DNA of 64,000 nt, taken from contig JADQAV010000015.1 in NCBI GenBank assembly GCA_019775845.1, forward strand, positions 372,001-436,000. The letters run 5' to 3'. The notes under the pieces are model-generated. The model was given only the letters and a program-made list of their open reading frames with translations. It was not told where the DNA came from and did not search any database. Below are positions 10,396-21,429 of the stretch, piece after piece. The position numbers were made by a program, and so were the translations under genes. The DNA is from Myrmaecium sp. VS I D KN 1. Taxonomy: Eukaryota > Ascomycota > Dothideomycetes > Valsariales > Valsariaceae. Each line of letters opens with the position of its first letter. Position 1 is the stretch's first letter.

Positions 10396-11206
10396 CGTAG
10401 CCAGACCAGCTGCTGTCCATGAGGGATGAGAATGCGGATGAGGAGGAGAAGGAGGAGAGGAGGTTGGCAGCGGAAGGACGTGAGTTATCGGCGGGCGATT
10501 CTTTAAGGCGGTCCATACCTAAGCGGACAAGGACCTCCGCCGATGCACGGATGAGATGTCCACCAGTGCACCAGTCCACCTTCTGTCCAGCTCGGTGATC
10601 CTTGGCTCCACGGCGGTCTGCGTGAGGCTGACCGTGCCCGTCCTTGGCCTTCCTTCGGCCGCCTCATCCCCGCTCCACCTGGACGCCCGGCAGAGCCAGC
10701 ATGTCGGACTCGATATTGCAGATATCCGACTTTGCTCGACCTTGCTCGATCCGCTTGACCTGCTCAGAGCGGAGAGGGGAAATAATGGGGGGCCCGCAAT
10801 TGTGCTCGTTTAGCGGTCTGCACGCCCTCGACCTCGGCATGGGCTTGGGTGTTGCGGTGAGCCCGCACTGCTGCGTTGTGCGCCAAGGCCATTCATCACG
10901 TATTGCCCTGCGTGCCCGAGGCAACGAAAAAGTACATATCGAGTAAAATCTCCACTTCCGGTTACTTCCGCCCACCTGCATGCCTTAGGCCGGCGTTGGC
11001 CGGGTTCATCCCCATTGGACTGTGGCCCGTCCCGCCGGGGACTAAAATGTCAAACCTCAGGCAACGTGCCCCGGGGTCTCCTCGGGTAAACTCCGTCCGA
11101 TAAGGAACTTTTTTTGGATCCTTCTCCTCAGGCATCCATCCATCTATCAATCGAAGTCACATCTCTAATTCCGATTTCCACAGAACGCCAGCTTCGATTC
11201 AAGATC
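10396..11206. promoter_or_regulatory. Divergent promoter region
   Basis: 811 bp separate the starts of the CorA-like gene (-) and the QTRT2-like gene (+). It is GC-rich near the CorA start and carries CT-rich DNA before the + gene (11110-11160). No TATA box or repeat stands out, and small open frames here look random. Confidence 0.45.
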
Positions 11207-12762
11207 ATGACAAGCGAGACGGCGGATCGTCCGTCGACGCCTTCGCATGAGATGCTGTCCTTCTCCCTCCTCAAGCCCGCCGAAAGCCTCGCTCCTCGAC
11301 TCGGACGCCTCACGTTCCCCGGCCGGTCGACGATCTCGACCCCACACTACGTGGGCAACACCTCCCGCGGAGTGGTGCCTCACCTGTCGCAGGACAACTT
11401 CCGCAAGCATGCCAAACTCCCGGGCGTGTACGTGCCTCTAGAAGACTGTGAGAAGCGGACCTGTCCATCTCCTCGGCACCTTGCGTCGCCTCGCTCGTCC
11501 CTAACGCCCGTTTCCGATGGAGGACTCCAGTCATAGAAAAGATCCCGCGCGCAACGCCGCCGGTGTACGAGTACCCCATCGAGCACGACGGCCGTGATTC
11601 CCGCCTGCGGAAGTTCATCTCCCTGCCCGACTCCTCCCTCCTCATCCTCGGCGCGCGCCGTAACCCTCCCGTCCTCTGCGCCAAATCCAATACCAACTCC
11701 GCCATCTCGATCCTGACCTCGGTCGGTCTGCACCACATCACCATCGCCGACTTCGTGGCGGGCGCGAAGCGAGTGAATCCAGATGTTCTGCTCGCCGTCG
11801 CCGATATCCCGTTCAAGACGACCCCCGGCCCGAAACGGATAGAGAAGATGGCGGACCGCAGCGCAGGGTGGATACACGACCAGATACAACTGCTCAAAAG
11901 CAGTCCTGCAGACGGGGAAGTGGGCCATAGGATGTCCCTCTTCGCGCCTCTCCTCCCAGTCTCCGCCGAAGCTCAGAACTGGTATCTTCGCGAGCTCGTG
12001 GACTCCGACATCCTGCCCCACCTGTCCGGCCTCGCCTACTACGAACCCTCCAACCTCGACGGCATCCTCGAACCGCTCGAGCTCCTCCCCCGTCTCTCCC
12101 TGACCGAGGCCAAGGGGCCACGGGAGGTGCTCTACGAGATCTCCCTCGGCGCAGACATGTTCGTCCTCCCCTTCATCGGCGCCGCCACCGACGCCGGCGT
12201 CGCCCTAACCTTCCGCTTCCCTCCCCCCACCACCACCACCTCCACTGCCACCACGAAACTTCCCTTGGGCGTAGACATGTGGTCGCCGACCCACACCACC
12301 GACGTCTCCCCGCTCGCGCCCGACTGCCCCTGCTCCGCCTGCACCGCCCACCACCGCGCCTACATCCGCCACCTCCTCGATGCCAAGGAGATGCTCGGCT
12401 GGACGCTCCTGCAGCTGCACAACCACGCCGTCCTCGACCGCTTCTTCGACGACGTCCGCGCCGCCCTCGCCCGGGGCTCCTTCGCCGCCGACCGTCGCGC
12501 CTTCGACGCCGCGTATGCCCTTGACTTGCCTGCTGGCAGCGGCGCGGGACCTCGCGTTCGGGGGTATCAGTTTAAGTCGGAGGGACCTGGGGAGAAGAAG
12601 AGGAACCCCCCTGCGTTTCGCATGCTGGATGAGGGCGCGCAGGTGCTGGAGGATGCGCCGGTGGCGCCGGAGCCGGAGGTGGTGGCGGAGCAGCTGGAGC
12701 GGTTGGGGTTTGCGGAGACGGAGGGGCGGGTGAGGGAGCATGGGGTTGGGGGGAAGGAGTAG
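11207..12762 (+). CDS. QTRT2: Queuine tRNA-ribosyltransferase accessory subunit 2
   Basis: Non-catalytic partner of the eukaryotic tRNA-guanine transglycosylase, which swaps guanine 34 for queuine in tRNAs with GUN anticodons. The coding sequence joins 11207..11447 and 11531..12762 (490 aa). Using the CTCCAG acceptor at 11530 keeps the frame (EDF-IEKIPRATPP), while the later TCATAG acceptor would give a stop. The TGT zinc site is visible as Cys346-x-Cys348-x2-Cys351 with His377 about 26 residues on (CPCSACTAHHRAYIRHLL, then LHNH). Upstream are GYTP-equivalent strands such as FVLPFIGAATDAGVAL. Fungi generally scavenge queuine rather than make it. The C-terminal Pro/Glu tail is low complexity. 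A subunit assignment over the catalytic one rests on the accessory-type sequence around the zinc site. Confidence 0.85.
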
Positions 12763-12984
12763 GGGGTGAAGTGGGGTTGAGAGATGGTATGGTCGGGCGT
12801 TGAGAGGAAAGACGGCTGGGGATTGGGCTGGGTGCGTCGTGCGTTCGATCAAGGTGCGTCGAAAACGACATGAGGTTATGAATGGGAGTACATCCCCAGT
12901 TCGAAAAAATAAAAAGAAGAAAGGACAGAATTATATGAACATCCATGTAATACCCAGCTCCGCACCACCGGCCCCGTCCGTCAT

Positions 12985-13759
12985 TCACTTCTCCGCTGTA
13001 GATGTAGACTTTGACTTGGCCGAGCCCGTCTTCCCTGCCTTCCTCGCAGGTGCGCCTTTCTCCTGCGCCGACCCCTCTTTGCTGTCCTCGTCGGACGCTT
13101 TCCTCTTCTTCTCCTTCTCCTTCTCCTTCTCCTCCTTCTCCGCCACCCTGGCGCTTTTCCGCGTTCCCGCGTGATGCTTTTCCTCCTCCCCCTCCTCCTT
13201 CTTATTCTTCCGCGCACCTTGCGCGGGAGGAGATTTCTCCTGCGAGGGTGCTGATGACTTCTTCTTCGCGCCGGTGTTGGCTTTCGGTTTGTCGTCATTC
13301 TGTTTCGTGGCTTCATCTTTGCCTTCGTGCTTTGCTTTGGATTCAGATTTAGAGGAGGTGCGCCCTCCCTTCCCAGTCTCCTTCTCGCCATTACCCTCAT
13401 GCTTAGCATGCGTCTTCTCCTCCTTCTCCTCCTTCTCCTCCTTCTCCTCCTTCTCCTCCTTCGCCCCATCATGCTTCGCCCGCGGCGGCCCCTTCACCGG
13501 CTCATTCTTACTCCCCTCCTCCTTCTCGTAACCCCCGCCTTGCTTCTCGTACTCCTTGGCCAGCTTCTGCGCTTTCCACGCGCTCCATTGGCCCTTGCCG
13601 GAGCCGTCTTTGTTGGGTTCTTTCTTGATGTCTAATGCGTCCGTTGTCAGCCGTTGGGAATATGATGAATCATGGGAGGGGTGGGCTTGTAGGGTACTGA
13701 CCTTCCTTGACCTTCTCGCGTAGCTGCGGGTCCGTCGGTTTACCCTTTGAGGAGGTCAT
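12985..13759 (-). CDS. Conserved fungal Lys/Glu-rich protein of unknown function
   Basis: The coding sequence is complement(12985..13631, 13702..13759), 234 aa. The 70-nt intron has donor GTCAGT, a GGCTGAC branch site and acceptor ATTAG. The N-terminus MTSSKGKPTDPQLREKVKE and the next exon's GKGQWSAWKAQKLAKEYEKQ are the ordered, probably conserved part. After about residue 75 the protein is highly charged and disordered, with KEE triplet repeats coded by a GAGAAGGAG run (about 13412-13460) and repeated KEK blocks near the end. A Lys-rich tail of this kind suggests a nucleic-acid or ribosome-associated protein, but that is inference. It is convergent with the QTRT2-like gene and divergent from the PhoD-like phosphatase gene. 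I do not recognise a named domain. Confidence 0.75.
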
Positions 13760-14591
13760 GATTGGGCGGGTTGCTCGCGTTGAGAACTGGATGGTGACGC
13801 GCGGTGATGGTGACAGTGGTGGTTTGCGCAAGGGAAGACGAGAGAGGAGGGTACGGTATCGTTGCATGTACAGCGGATAAGTACTATTACATAAATATAT
13901 ACGGGAGGAATGAATGTATGAAGGGAGATTCACGTGGCGCGCGCGTCGCTCTTTATCTTTACTGTTTCCAAGTCAAAGGTTGCGCATTCTCCTCTCTCCC
14001 TTGGCATGCTTTTGGCAGCCAAACTCTACGGTCAGCCTTAAGGGGATGGTGATGTCATTGATCTCTTTTTCTTGCGCGCGTGGTAGCGGTAGCGGTAGCG
14101 GGCGCTGCTTATACGCAGTGCGGCGCGCTTTATAGGGAATACATGGGCTTGTAATCTCTGGGACGTGAGTTTGGGAGGAAACTTTCCATTGCTGTGTATT
14201 AGTGACTGGTCCGAGAGTGAATAGGTCATCGCATTGTATGGGTTTTATATGGATAATGCTCATGCTGGGTAGGTGTCTTCTACTGTCCTAGTAATTATGT
14301 AGATTCTGCACCAGTTGACGTTGAATCATGGTGGTCAAGTCTGGCCCACCCAACACCCCCTGCTTGCCTGAAGAAATCCGGGGAAAGCTATCGGGTGTGG
14401 TTCGTGCGTTCGTCGTGAGGGATCGCGATGGATGATGGATGACGCACGTCCAAGGTTCCCGCCATGGCTGCTGGTGTGCTTCTCCCGGCCGCCTCACCTC
14501 CACCACCACCACCACCACCACCACCACCACCACCACCACAACAACTTTTCTGCTCACTGATCCATGCACGGCTTGAGCTGAAGCCGCAAGC
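13760..14591. promoter_or_regulatory. Divergent promoter region with (CAC)n tract
   Basis: 832 bp between the Lys/Glu-rich protein gene (-) and the PhoD-like gene (+). It includes a perfect CAC repeat at 14498-14539, about 50 bp upstream of the + start. A run of GGTAGC units lies near 14083-14100. No other gene is supported. Confidence 0.45.
14498..14539 (+). repeat. (CAC)n microsatellite, about 14 units
   Basis: An uninterrupted CAC trinucleotide tract lies just upstream of the PhoD-like start codon, probably in its promoter or 5' untranslated region. It should vary in length between strains. Confidence 0.9.
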
Positions 14592-16621
14592 ATGGAGTCT
14601 CCTTCGAACATCATCACCCTCGTCAGCTCCATCCTGATCCGTATCGGCGCTTATTTCTTCCTACGATGGGTTCGTTGCACCCGTTTTCCGCTGGGCTGGG
14701 AGAGCGTTGCTGACATTGTTGATCACAGATTCCCACTTCTGTCAGTGCCACACATCCCTCCGGCGCACACCGCTTTTCTTCCTCTTGAGCCCTGTGCATC
14801 CCGAAATTTCGCGTTTTACTAACCGCATTGTACTTCCGTTAGATTGTCCCACCGGCGTTCCTCGCGCTTGTGCCCGCATATGTGATCTCCTTCATCACGA
14901 GCTTTCAGAATACGCAGCCGTACAAGCTAGTGTCCGATGAGATCGATATCATAACTAGAGACGTTATTGGAGAGGACACGGCTTCCGACGAAGATCAGTT
15001 GTTACAGGAAGCGAACGACGTCGCGTTGCGCGAAGTGGACGTCACCGAGACCGTCGTTCTCGAAGAAGAAGAACCCCATGTCTTGAGAACCTTGTTGACT
15101 GGGCTCCCAAGCCCAACCTCGGCCATCTGGAGCTGGATCACGTTCGGTATCAACGTGGCCTTGATTCTCATGACCCTTGATCATACCCTACGAGCGCCAT
15201 ACTTCTACCCCTCGCACGATCTATCCTTCGCCCGAGTCGGCTATGTGTCCGACCATGATGCGAAGCTTCTGATCCGCGAGCCTTCTCTCAGCAAGTTACC
15301 CATCTTCGCTTATTACAGATACGCCGATACCCCTCTTGCTCTGGAAACAGGACATCGCGCAGTGGACACGAGCTGGAAGAATGTGGCCAAGGTCGATTGG
15401 CTCACTGATGAAACGGACTATACCACGACCATCACCATCGACGGCCTGAAACCGGACACGAAGTACCAGTACTCGGTCAACAACGTCACCGGCCATTTCA
15501 TCACGGCGCCGTCTCCAGGCCGCGTTTCCAGACGCAACAACGGAAAGTACACATTCCTGCACTCTAGCTGTATCAAACCTCGGGTACCGTATAATCCATT
15601 CGACCATCCCTTGCACTATCCGGGGTTCAAGCATTTGGCGAAATGGATCCCTAAGTTGCAAGCACACTTCATGCTGTTCCTCGGCGATTTCATCTACGCA
15701 GACGTGCCTCAACGGATTGGTCGCGAAGTGGAATCGTATCGGAAGCACTACAGGCAGGTGTACTCCTCTCCGGACTGGCCTTCTGTTTCCGACGATCTCC
15801 CCTGGCTACACGTCCTCGATGACCATGAGATCGCGAATGACTGGGACGCGAACACGACTGGCCTCTACCAAGCGGCAATTGATCCTTGGATACACTACCA
15901 GGCCGAGGTAAACCCTCCGCCGCAGCGCAAGGGGCAGACCTACTTCAGCTTCACGCATGGGCCCGCTCAATTCTTCCTGATGGACACTCGCCGTTATCGC
16001 TCGCCAGAGCACGAGAAACCAAATGACGACCCTTCCAAAACTATGCTCGGCGAACCGCAACTGCATGATCTGCTGACATGGCTCAAGAAACCTGCACCTC
16101 CCGGCGTGCGTTGGAAGATTGTCGCGTCCTCTATTCCCTTCACCAGAAACTGGAGATTTGGCGGCGAAGACACCTGGGGAGGCTATCTTGCTGAGCGCCG
16201 CGAAATCCTGGAGGCCATGTGGGATGTTGGCGCCAAGGGAGGCGTAGGAGTGATCGTGCTCTCAGGGGATCGCCATGAATTTGCTGCGACCGCCTTTCCC
16301 CCTCCTGCAGATGGCAAGTGGCCAGCCTCAGCGACGGTGCATGAGTTCAGTACCAGCCCGTTGAGCATGTTTTACCTACCCTACCGGACCTACAAGGAGG
16401 ATCCTAAGGAGAACGGGAGCGATGTCTGTCTCAAGTACATCCCTGATGGAAACAGCAAATTCGGCGCGATTGACATCAGCGTGCCTGAGCATGGAGATCA
16501 GAGCCTCTTCACCTATCGGCTTTTCGTCGACGGCGAAGAGGTGTGGACGTACACCGTCACGTCGCCTGTTCCTGCTGAGTCCCGAGTGGGTGGTAAGGCG
16601 AGGGAGGGGGTTTGGGGTTAG
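14592..16621 (+). CDS. Membrane-anchored PhoD-like metallophosphatase
   Basis: A predicted alkaline phosphatase/phosphodiesterase of the PhoD-like family, anchored in a membrane. The coding sequence joins 14592..14669, 14729..14740 and 14843..16621 (622 aa). The middle exon is only 12 nt (Ile-Pro-Thr-Ser) and keeps phase 0 on both sides. Hydrophobic segments lie at about 6-22, 31-48 and 124-142. The catalytic domain follows on one side of the last segment. Metal-binding motifs are FLHSSC, MLFLGDFIYAD, VLDDHEIANDWD and VIVLSGDRHEFAA, in family order. A strand-rich linker domain (TITIDGLKPDTKYQYSVN) precedes it, as in PhoD proteins. The substrate and the membrane (vacuole, ER or plasma membrane) cannot be told. 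Confidence 0.88.
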
Positions 16622-17019
16622 AAGGTCGGTCTCAGGCGCTTTTCCGGTTGTCCTACTCATGGGATGTGGTTCGGTTTGGGCGTTTTAATGGGGACGGTTG
16701 CAATGTTAGCCGGTAGATAAGTCATGACTTTTCCCTTACTGGAATTTCATTTTATCTTTTTGTTTTTGTCGAGCAGTAAAATGTTCTCTGCATATTGTCA
16801 CGGAGCACCGTTCCAAATATGTTGTGGTGAAGCTTGATGGGATTTTCTAGATCACTGCCAGGGGGTTCGCCAGCCGCGCAACTCGGACAGCAAAAGCCGC
16901 TTCCATAGACACCGAACACAGCCTGAACACGTATCCGGGTACCTCTCGTCTCCCCCTTTCGAACGCCTTTAGAAACCGCCATCGCGACCCCTCCACGATA
17001 CCGTATATACGCACGCCCG
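16622..17019. other. Intergenic, convergent 3' ends
   Basis: A 398-bp spacer between the PhoD-like gene (+) and the small Cys-rich gene (-). Open frames here are extensions of neighbouring frames and carry no recognisable motif. Confidence 0.5.
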
Positions 17020-17236
17020 CTACTTCGGACACCACCCGGGATCGCAGTTGAACGCCTTCTCGACGCGAGCGGGCTGGGCCGGCCGCTTGGCGCGGCACTG
17101 GAGGTTGGAGCAGGTGTCGCTCTCGATGTGGGTGTCGGCGCCGCACGTGCCGCTGCGCCGCCCGCCGCACGGTCGTCTTCACCCCCGCCGCCGGCAGGTT
17201 CTCGTAGGAGATCAGCTCGGTGAGCTGTTTGGTCAT
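17020..17236 (-). pseudogene. Small Cys-rich protein gene with interrupted frame
   Basis: A short gene on the minus strand starts at an ATG (17234-17236) with MTKQLTELISYENLPAAG. The Cys-rich remainder is in the +1 frame: SGTCGADTHIESDTCSN, LQCRAKRPAQPARV, then FNCDPGWCPK and a stop at 17020-17022. The span is 217 nt, one more than a multiple of three. Six Cys, two of them in CxxxxC-like and CDPGWC settings, suggest a metal-binding or disulphide-rich peptide of about 72 residues. Three explanations fit: a real one-base frameshift near 17165-17185, a base-calling error in GC-rich DNA, or a 63-nt intron (GTGAAG to CGAGAG) that would remove the first Cys residues and has no good branch site. I do not recognise the family. 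Confidence 0.45.
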
Positions 17237-19896
17237 GGTTTTTGGGGGTTGGGGGTTGGTTGTTTATGTGGGTTTGTTTGGTTGGGGGGATGGAGGGGGA
17301 TGGGGAGATGCTCGCGGGAAGGGGAAGGGGAAGGGGAACGGGGGAGTTGTTATAGGATTTTGGGGGATATGATTGCTGCGTTTGCGAAGTACATGCGGAT
17401 TGATCAGCGGTGAAGGGGCTGCTTGAGGTTATGACCAAACGCAACGTGGTTGTTGGTCTTGATGCGAACATCAGCTGCACGAGGAGTTTTGGTGGAACGG
17501 ACTGCTTGGGGAAGAAAAGATGGCGGGAGGTGGCATGAGGAGCTGAGTGGGATGATACTGATGTGACTGAGCTAAACATCGGTGCGAATGAGCTGGAGAA
17601 TGAAGTAAAGGTGGGAAAACTGAGCACAAGATGCTTCATGATTTGGAGAAAAGAGCAAACGCGGGCTTAGATTGATTGCCTGATGCTGAGAAACTGCATA
17701 TGTAGGTAAGGCACGACGCTGTCCACATCCCAGGGCCACTGCAAACGTGGTCAGTCTTTCTCTCATTGTTGAAGAACTTCTTACTGATCTGAATCCTCCT
17801 GCCTAGGAGGTAACGCAAATCGTTCGGTGTATTGCAAACTGCAGTGGTGCAGTTTCTCGCGTATGAGCGGTTGAAGCGAAGTCAAGAGCAAGTCAAGGGG
17901 ATGAAAAAACAGTTTTCGATTGAGCAGATCATCGAACAGGTGTTCACGCACCCAGCCTCCAGTGAAACCACGCAGCTGACCCTTCGCGATCGCTCCCTCA
18001 GCGAGGCTGTCAGCTTCGACGCGTACATAGCGACCCACCGGAGGAGCTCCGAGAGGCAGAACAAGGCTCGCGAGAAGCAAGCCGGATCGTCGTTCAGCAC
18101 GCGAATAGGCGGGGAATCAGCGAGAAGGTGCCAGCGTGACAGGACGATCACCATGGTTTGGCCGTCGGTGGCCGAAGGACTTGATGAGATCATATATCCC
18201 GGCAAGGGGAAAGTCGGGGCTTCTTCTTCATCTTCGTCTTTCTCGCAGGAGGCTGGGTGCCAAGATGGTGGAAGTGAGTGGATGATGACCAGAAGTGCTT
18301 AGCGGAAGAAGACTTGTCGCTTGGATTGGGAGCGGGCATCGGGCTGACTAAGCGGGTTCGCAGACCTCCACCCCACTCTCCCACTTCGACAACCTCACTT
18401 CATCTCCCGAGTGCATTCACTCTTCACTCCGACAAAGCTCTGGAGACGGCAGTCGATATCTTGAATAGCATTCTTCAACGCTTCTTCAAACGTTCTTCTA
18501 GACCTCCTCCCATGGTCGCAGCGAAGAGAAGAGAATTGGTCCGAGTTTGATTGGTAGCTGGCCCGATCCGGCCGGCGACAACCTTGATGCTGTTTAGCGG
18601 CGGTTCGGCCCCAACACCCACCCACCGCTCATTTCCTCGAGCCATCACCGGGGGAATGCACCGCTCAGGAGCCCCAGCACGCAAGAATTGTGCGCTGCCG
18701 GGCTTTCAGCGTGTCTATAGCAAAAGAACAGGGCAGGATGAGTGCTCCTGTAGCCATATGGGGGCCCACATGGTCACCCATCGCCGAGAAGGGCTCCAAC
18801 AGAAACTTGCAATCAGGTTGTGCAAACATTTAACTTTTTCACAGTTCTCTTCTTTCTCCATTCATCTATCTCCGCACGTTGCCAATAGTCCCGTCCAGTC
18901 TTGCGTCGCGTGTCGCGACGCGCCTCTCTCCTTTTTCTCCAGTCGTACTAGTAGACGTTGCGCTCGACCCTCTATCAACTCAATTTCTCCTCTACCAGCC
19001 TCCTCTCCCACTGTCAATGGACGACGATGGGAGTTGAGTGCAAGAGTTTCTTGTCATATCTTTTGAATCGTCGAGTTCCGTACTCGCATTTTCCGCTCAA
19101 ATCTTTTTTCAGTTGAACCATGATGAGCAGTCTCGTCCGGATTAACAAAACCATTTTTTCTCGTATCGACAGAGGCAGGGGTCTTTGCCTTAGATGCAGG
19201 TACATCTCGGCAGCTTACCGAGGTGTCACTCCTCGTGGCGTCCTCGGCCCGAGCGTTGTGCGGGACTCAGGGTATTGGGGAGGCTGGCAAGCTCGGCCAT
19301 ACTCCCTGTGGCTTGCATATGGTACACCACCGTTTCCCCATATCCTCTCACGCCCTCATGCCTTGCGTCTACCCTTGGCCACTGTCGCGGCCGATCTGGA
19401 CCCTTGGGCGTTATGCAGGCGTCGTAGCGGGGGCCAACGCTGTCGGCCGACGTAAGCCATTGCCTACATCAGCCTAGAGAGATATGTCTTGATTGAGCAG
19501 TTCACGTCCCCAGCCTCCCGGGTCCCCGGTTTCTATGCATAGTCGGCTTCGATTCCTTGGAACATGGCAGCCTTAGTCACGTCACCTACGAGATTTCCTC
19601 TTCAGCCTTGCGGAAACCGTCCTAGTCACAACGCGAGGCGTTCGGTATCTGTCCAGATATGGCCTGGCATCTCGAGCTATGGCTATGAACGTGATGGCCG
19701 AAGGGACTTTGCATGAATATAAAGGCCGCCTGCATGCCCAGCTCTGACCAAAGGCCAACCCGATCTCACAATTGCAAAGGTAAGTCAGCACAAATCTTTT
19801 TGTATCTCTTTTGGTTTCCGGCCTCCAGGATTTCTTTCGGTCTTCGTGGGACATCTTGTCAAGCATACACAGAGCAAAGGCATATACAAAGCAGAC
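17237..19896. other. Long intergenic stretch, no supported gene
   Basis: 2.66 kb between the Cys-rich gene (-) and the lysozyme-like gene (+). Frames at 17781-18080 (-) and 17832-18302 (+) overlap on opposite strands and show no motif, signal peptide or intron pattern. The last 180 bp carry the promoter described separately. An unrecognised non-coding transcript is possible. Confidence 0.4.
19718..19896 (+). promoter_or_regulatory. TATA box and leader of the lysozyme-like/LysM gene
   Basis: TATAAA at 19718-19723 lies about 175 bp upstream of the start codon. A good donor GTAAGT at 19780 followed by CTCCAG near 19828 suggests an intron in the 5' untranslated region. Both are predictions from sequence only. 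Confidence 0.4.
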
Positions 19897-21429
19897 ATGG
19901 GCCTCCTTCCTTGGGTTATGGCTGCTGGCGGCCTCTTCTCCCTCACCTTAGGGGTTCCTACGACGCACTCTCACGATCATACCCACAATCACAAAGCTCA
20001 TCAGCATCTTCACCACCGCCATGCCCACAACGTCCAGACTCTCGACAGGCGGAGCTCGGACGTGTATGTGGTGTACGCTGGCGACGGAACTGTCAGTCAG
20101 GGCTGGCCCTCCATGAGCGACTGGGTTTCCGATTACGATACTATGTAAGTTTCTGCTGGTCTCAGGTCAGGATTCGTTTGCTAACCACACATTGTTAGGT
20201 TTGCGGCAAACAAGCCTCTGATGAAGACGTCCTGCTCTAACTTCGACGTCGCTGACGACTCGGACGATGAGATCCAGGACATCTATGATGGCATTCAGAC
20301 CGTGGCGGGAGAGACTGGTCTCGATGAGCGTTTCATTCTTGCCATCATGATGCAGGAATCGGGCGGATGTGTTCGTGCTCCGACCACTAATGGAGGCGTC
20401 CGTAACCCGGGTCTTATGCAAGATCACAACGGCGAAGCGACATGCAACGAAGATACTGTAGTAAACCCTTGCCCCAACGCTACTATTGTGCAGATGCTCC
20501 GCGACGGCGCTGCTGGGACCAGCTCTGGTGACGGATTGAAGCAGACGGTTGCGCAGAGCGGTGCTACCGACGTCAGCAAGTACTACAAGGGAGCTCGGAT
20601 CTACAACTCCGGCTCAATCGCATCATCCGGTAACTTGGGGCAGGGTGTGGCCACCCACTGCTACGCTTCAGATATCGCCAACCGCCTCACTGGCTGGGTC
20701 TACGCCTCCAGTACTTGCGACGAGGACACCATTGGCAGTTTGAGCGGCAGCACCAACGCTGCCACGACCAGCACCGCATCGCGCACTTCCTCTTCTTCAT
20801 CCCACCTTTCGACATCGTCCTCTCGTGCGGCCACCTCTTCGACAACGCTCCATACCAGCACCTCCAGTCGCTCTACTTCCTCTTCTAGCACTACCAAGAA
20901 GACCACCAGCACCAGCAGTTCCAGCTCCACCAAGAAGACGTCCACCACTTCCAGCACAACCAAGAAAACTACTACCACGTCCTCTTCCACAAAGGCAAGT
21001 AGCACCTCTTCCAGCACGAAGAAAACGACGTCGACATCCACCAAGCCCACATCCACCACCTCTTCCAGCACGAAGAAGACGACATCCACGTCCACCAAGG
21101 CCACGTCTACCACCTCTTCCAGCACGAAGAAGACGACATCCACGTCCACCAAGGCCACGTCTACCTCCTCTTCCAGCACGAAGAAAACAACGTCTACGTC
21201 CACCAAGGCGACCTCCACCACTGCTTCCGCGGCGTCCAGGCCCACCGATGCCTTCCCGGGCGCAACGACGAGCTGCAAGAAGTGGTACCACGTCAACAGC
21301 GGGGATTACTGCTGGCTCATGACCAACCAGTACGGCATCACGCTGACCCAGCTGATGAACTGGAACACCGGGTTGAACGAGTGGTGCAGCAACCTCTGGG
21401 CCGGTTACAGCTACTGCGTTTCCGCTTAG
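19897..21429 (+). CDS. Secreted lysozyme-like protein with Ser/Thr linker repeats and C-terminal LysM
   Basis: The coding sequence joins 19897..20144 and 20199..21429 (492 aa). The 54-nt intron has donor GTAAGT, branch GCTAAC and acceptor TTAG and splits a Met codon. A signal peptide covers about residues 1-19 (VMAAGGLFSLTLG). A His-rich segment at about 23-44 (HSHDHTHNHKAHQHLHHRH) follows and could bind metal. Residues about 90-215 resemble a lysozyme/transglycosylase-like fold: FILAIMMQESGG with candidate catalytic Glu136, then GLMQDH. Residues about 225-435 are a Ser/Thr/Lys linker likely O-glycosylated, partly built from exact 54-bp repeats. The last 54 residues form one LysM-like module (YHVNSGDYCWLMTNQYGIT) with paired Cys. 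A cell-wall or chitin/peptidoglycan-binding secreted enzyme or effector is the likely role. Confidence 0.78.
21007..21222 (+). repeat. 54-bp coding minisatellite, four units
   Basis: Units start at 21007, 21061, 21115 and 21169, exactly 54 bp apart. Each encodes about SSSTKKTTSTSTKATSTT in the linker of the LysM protein. Differences between units are mostly silent or Thr/Ser/Pro swaps. Less regular copies lie upstream, from about 20877. Confidence 0.9.

Noticed and set aside
17832-18302. 156-codon frame on the + strand
   Set aside because: Overlaps a minus-strand frame of similar length. Neither shows a motif or a signal peptide.
20700-21296. 198-codon frame antisense to the LysM repeat region
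   Set aside because: Its Val/Asp repeats mirror the 54-bp repeats of the real gene.
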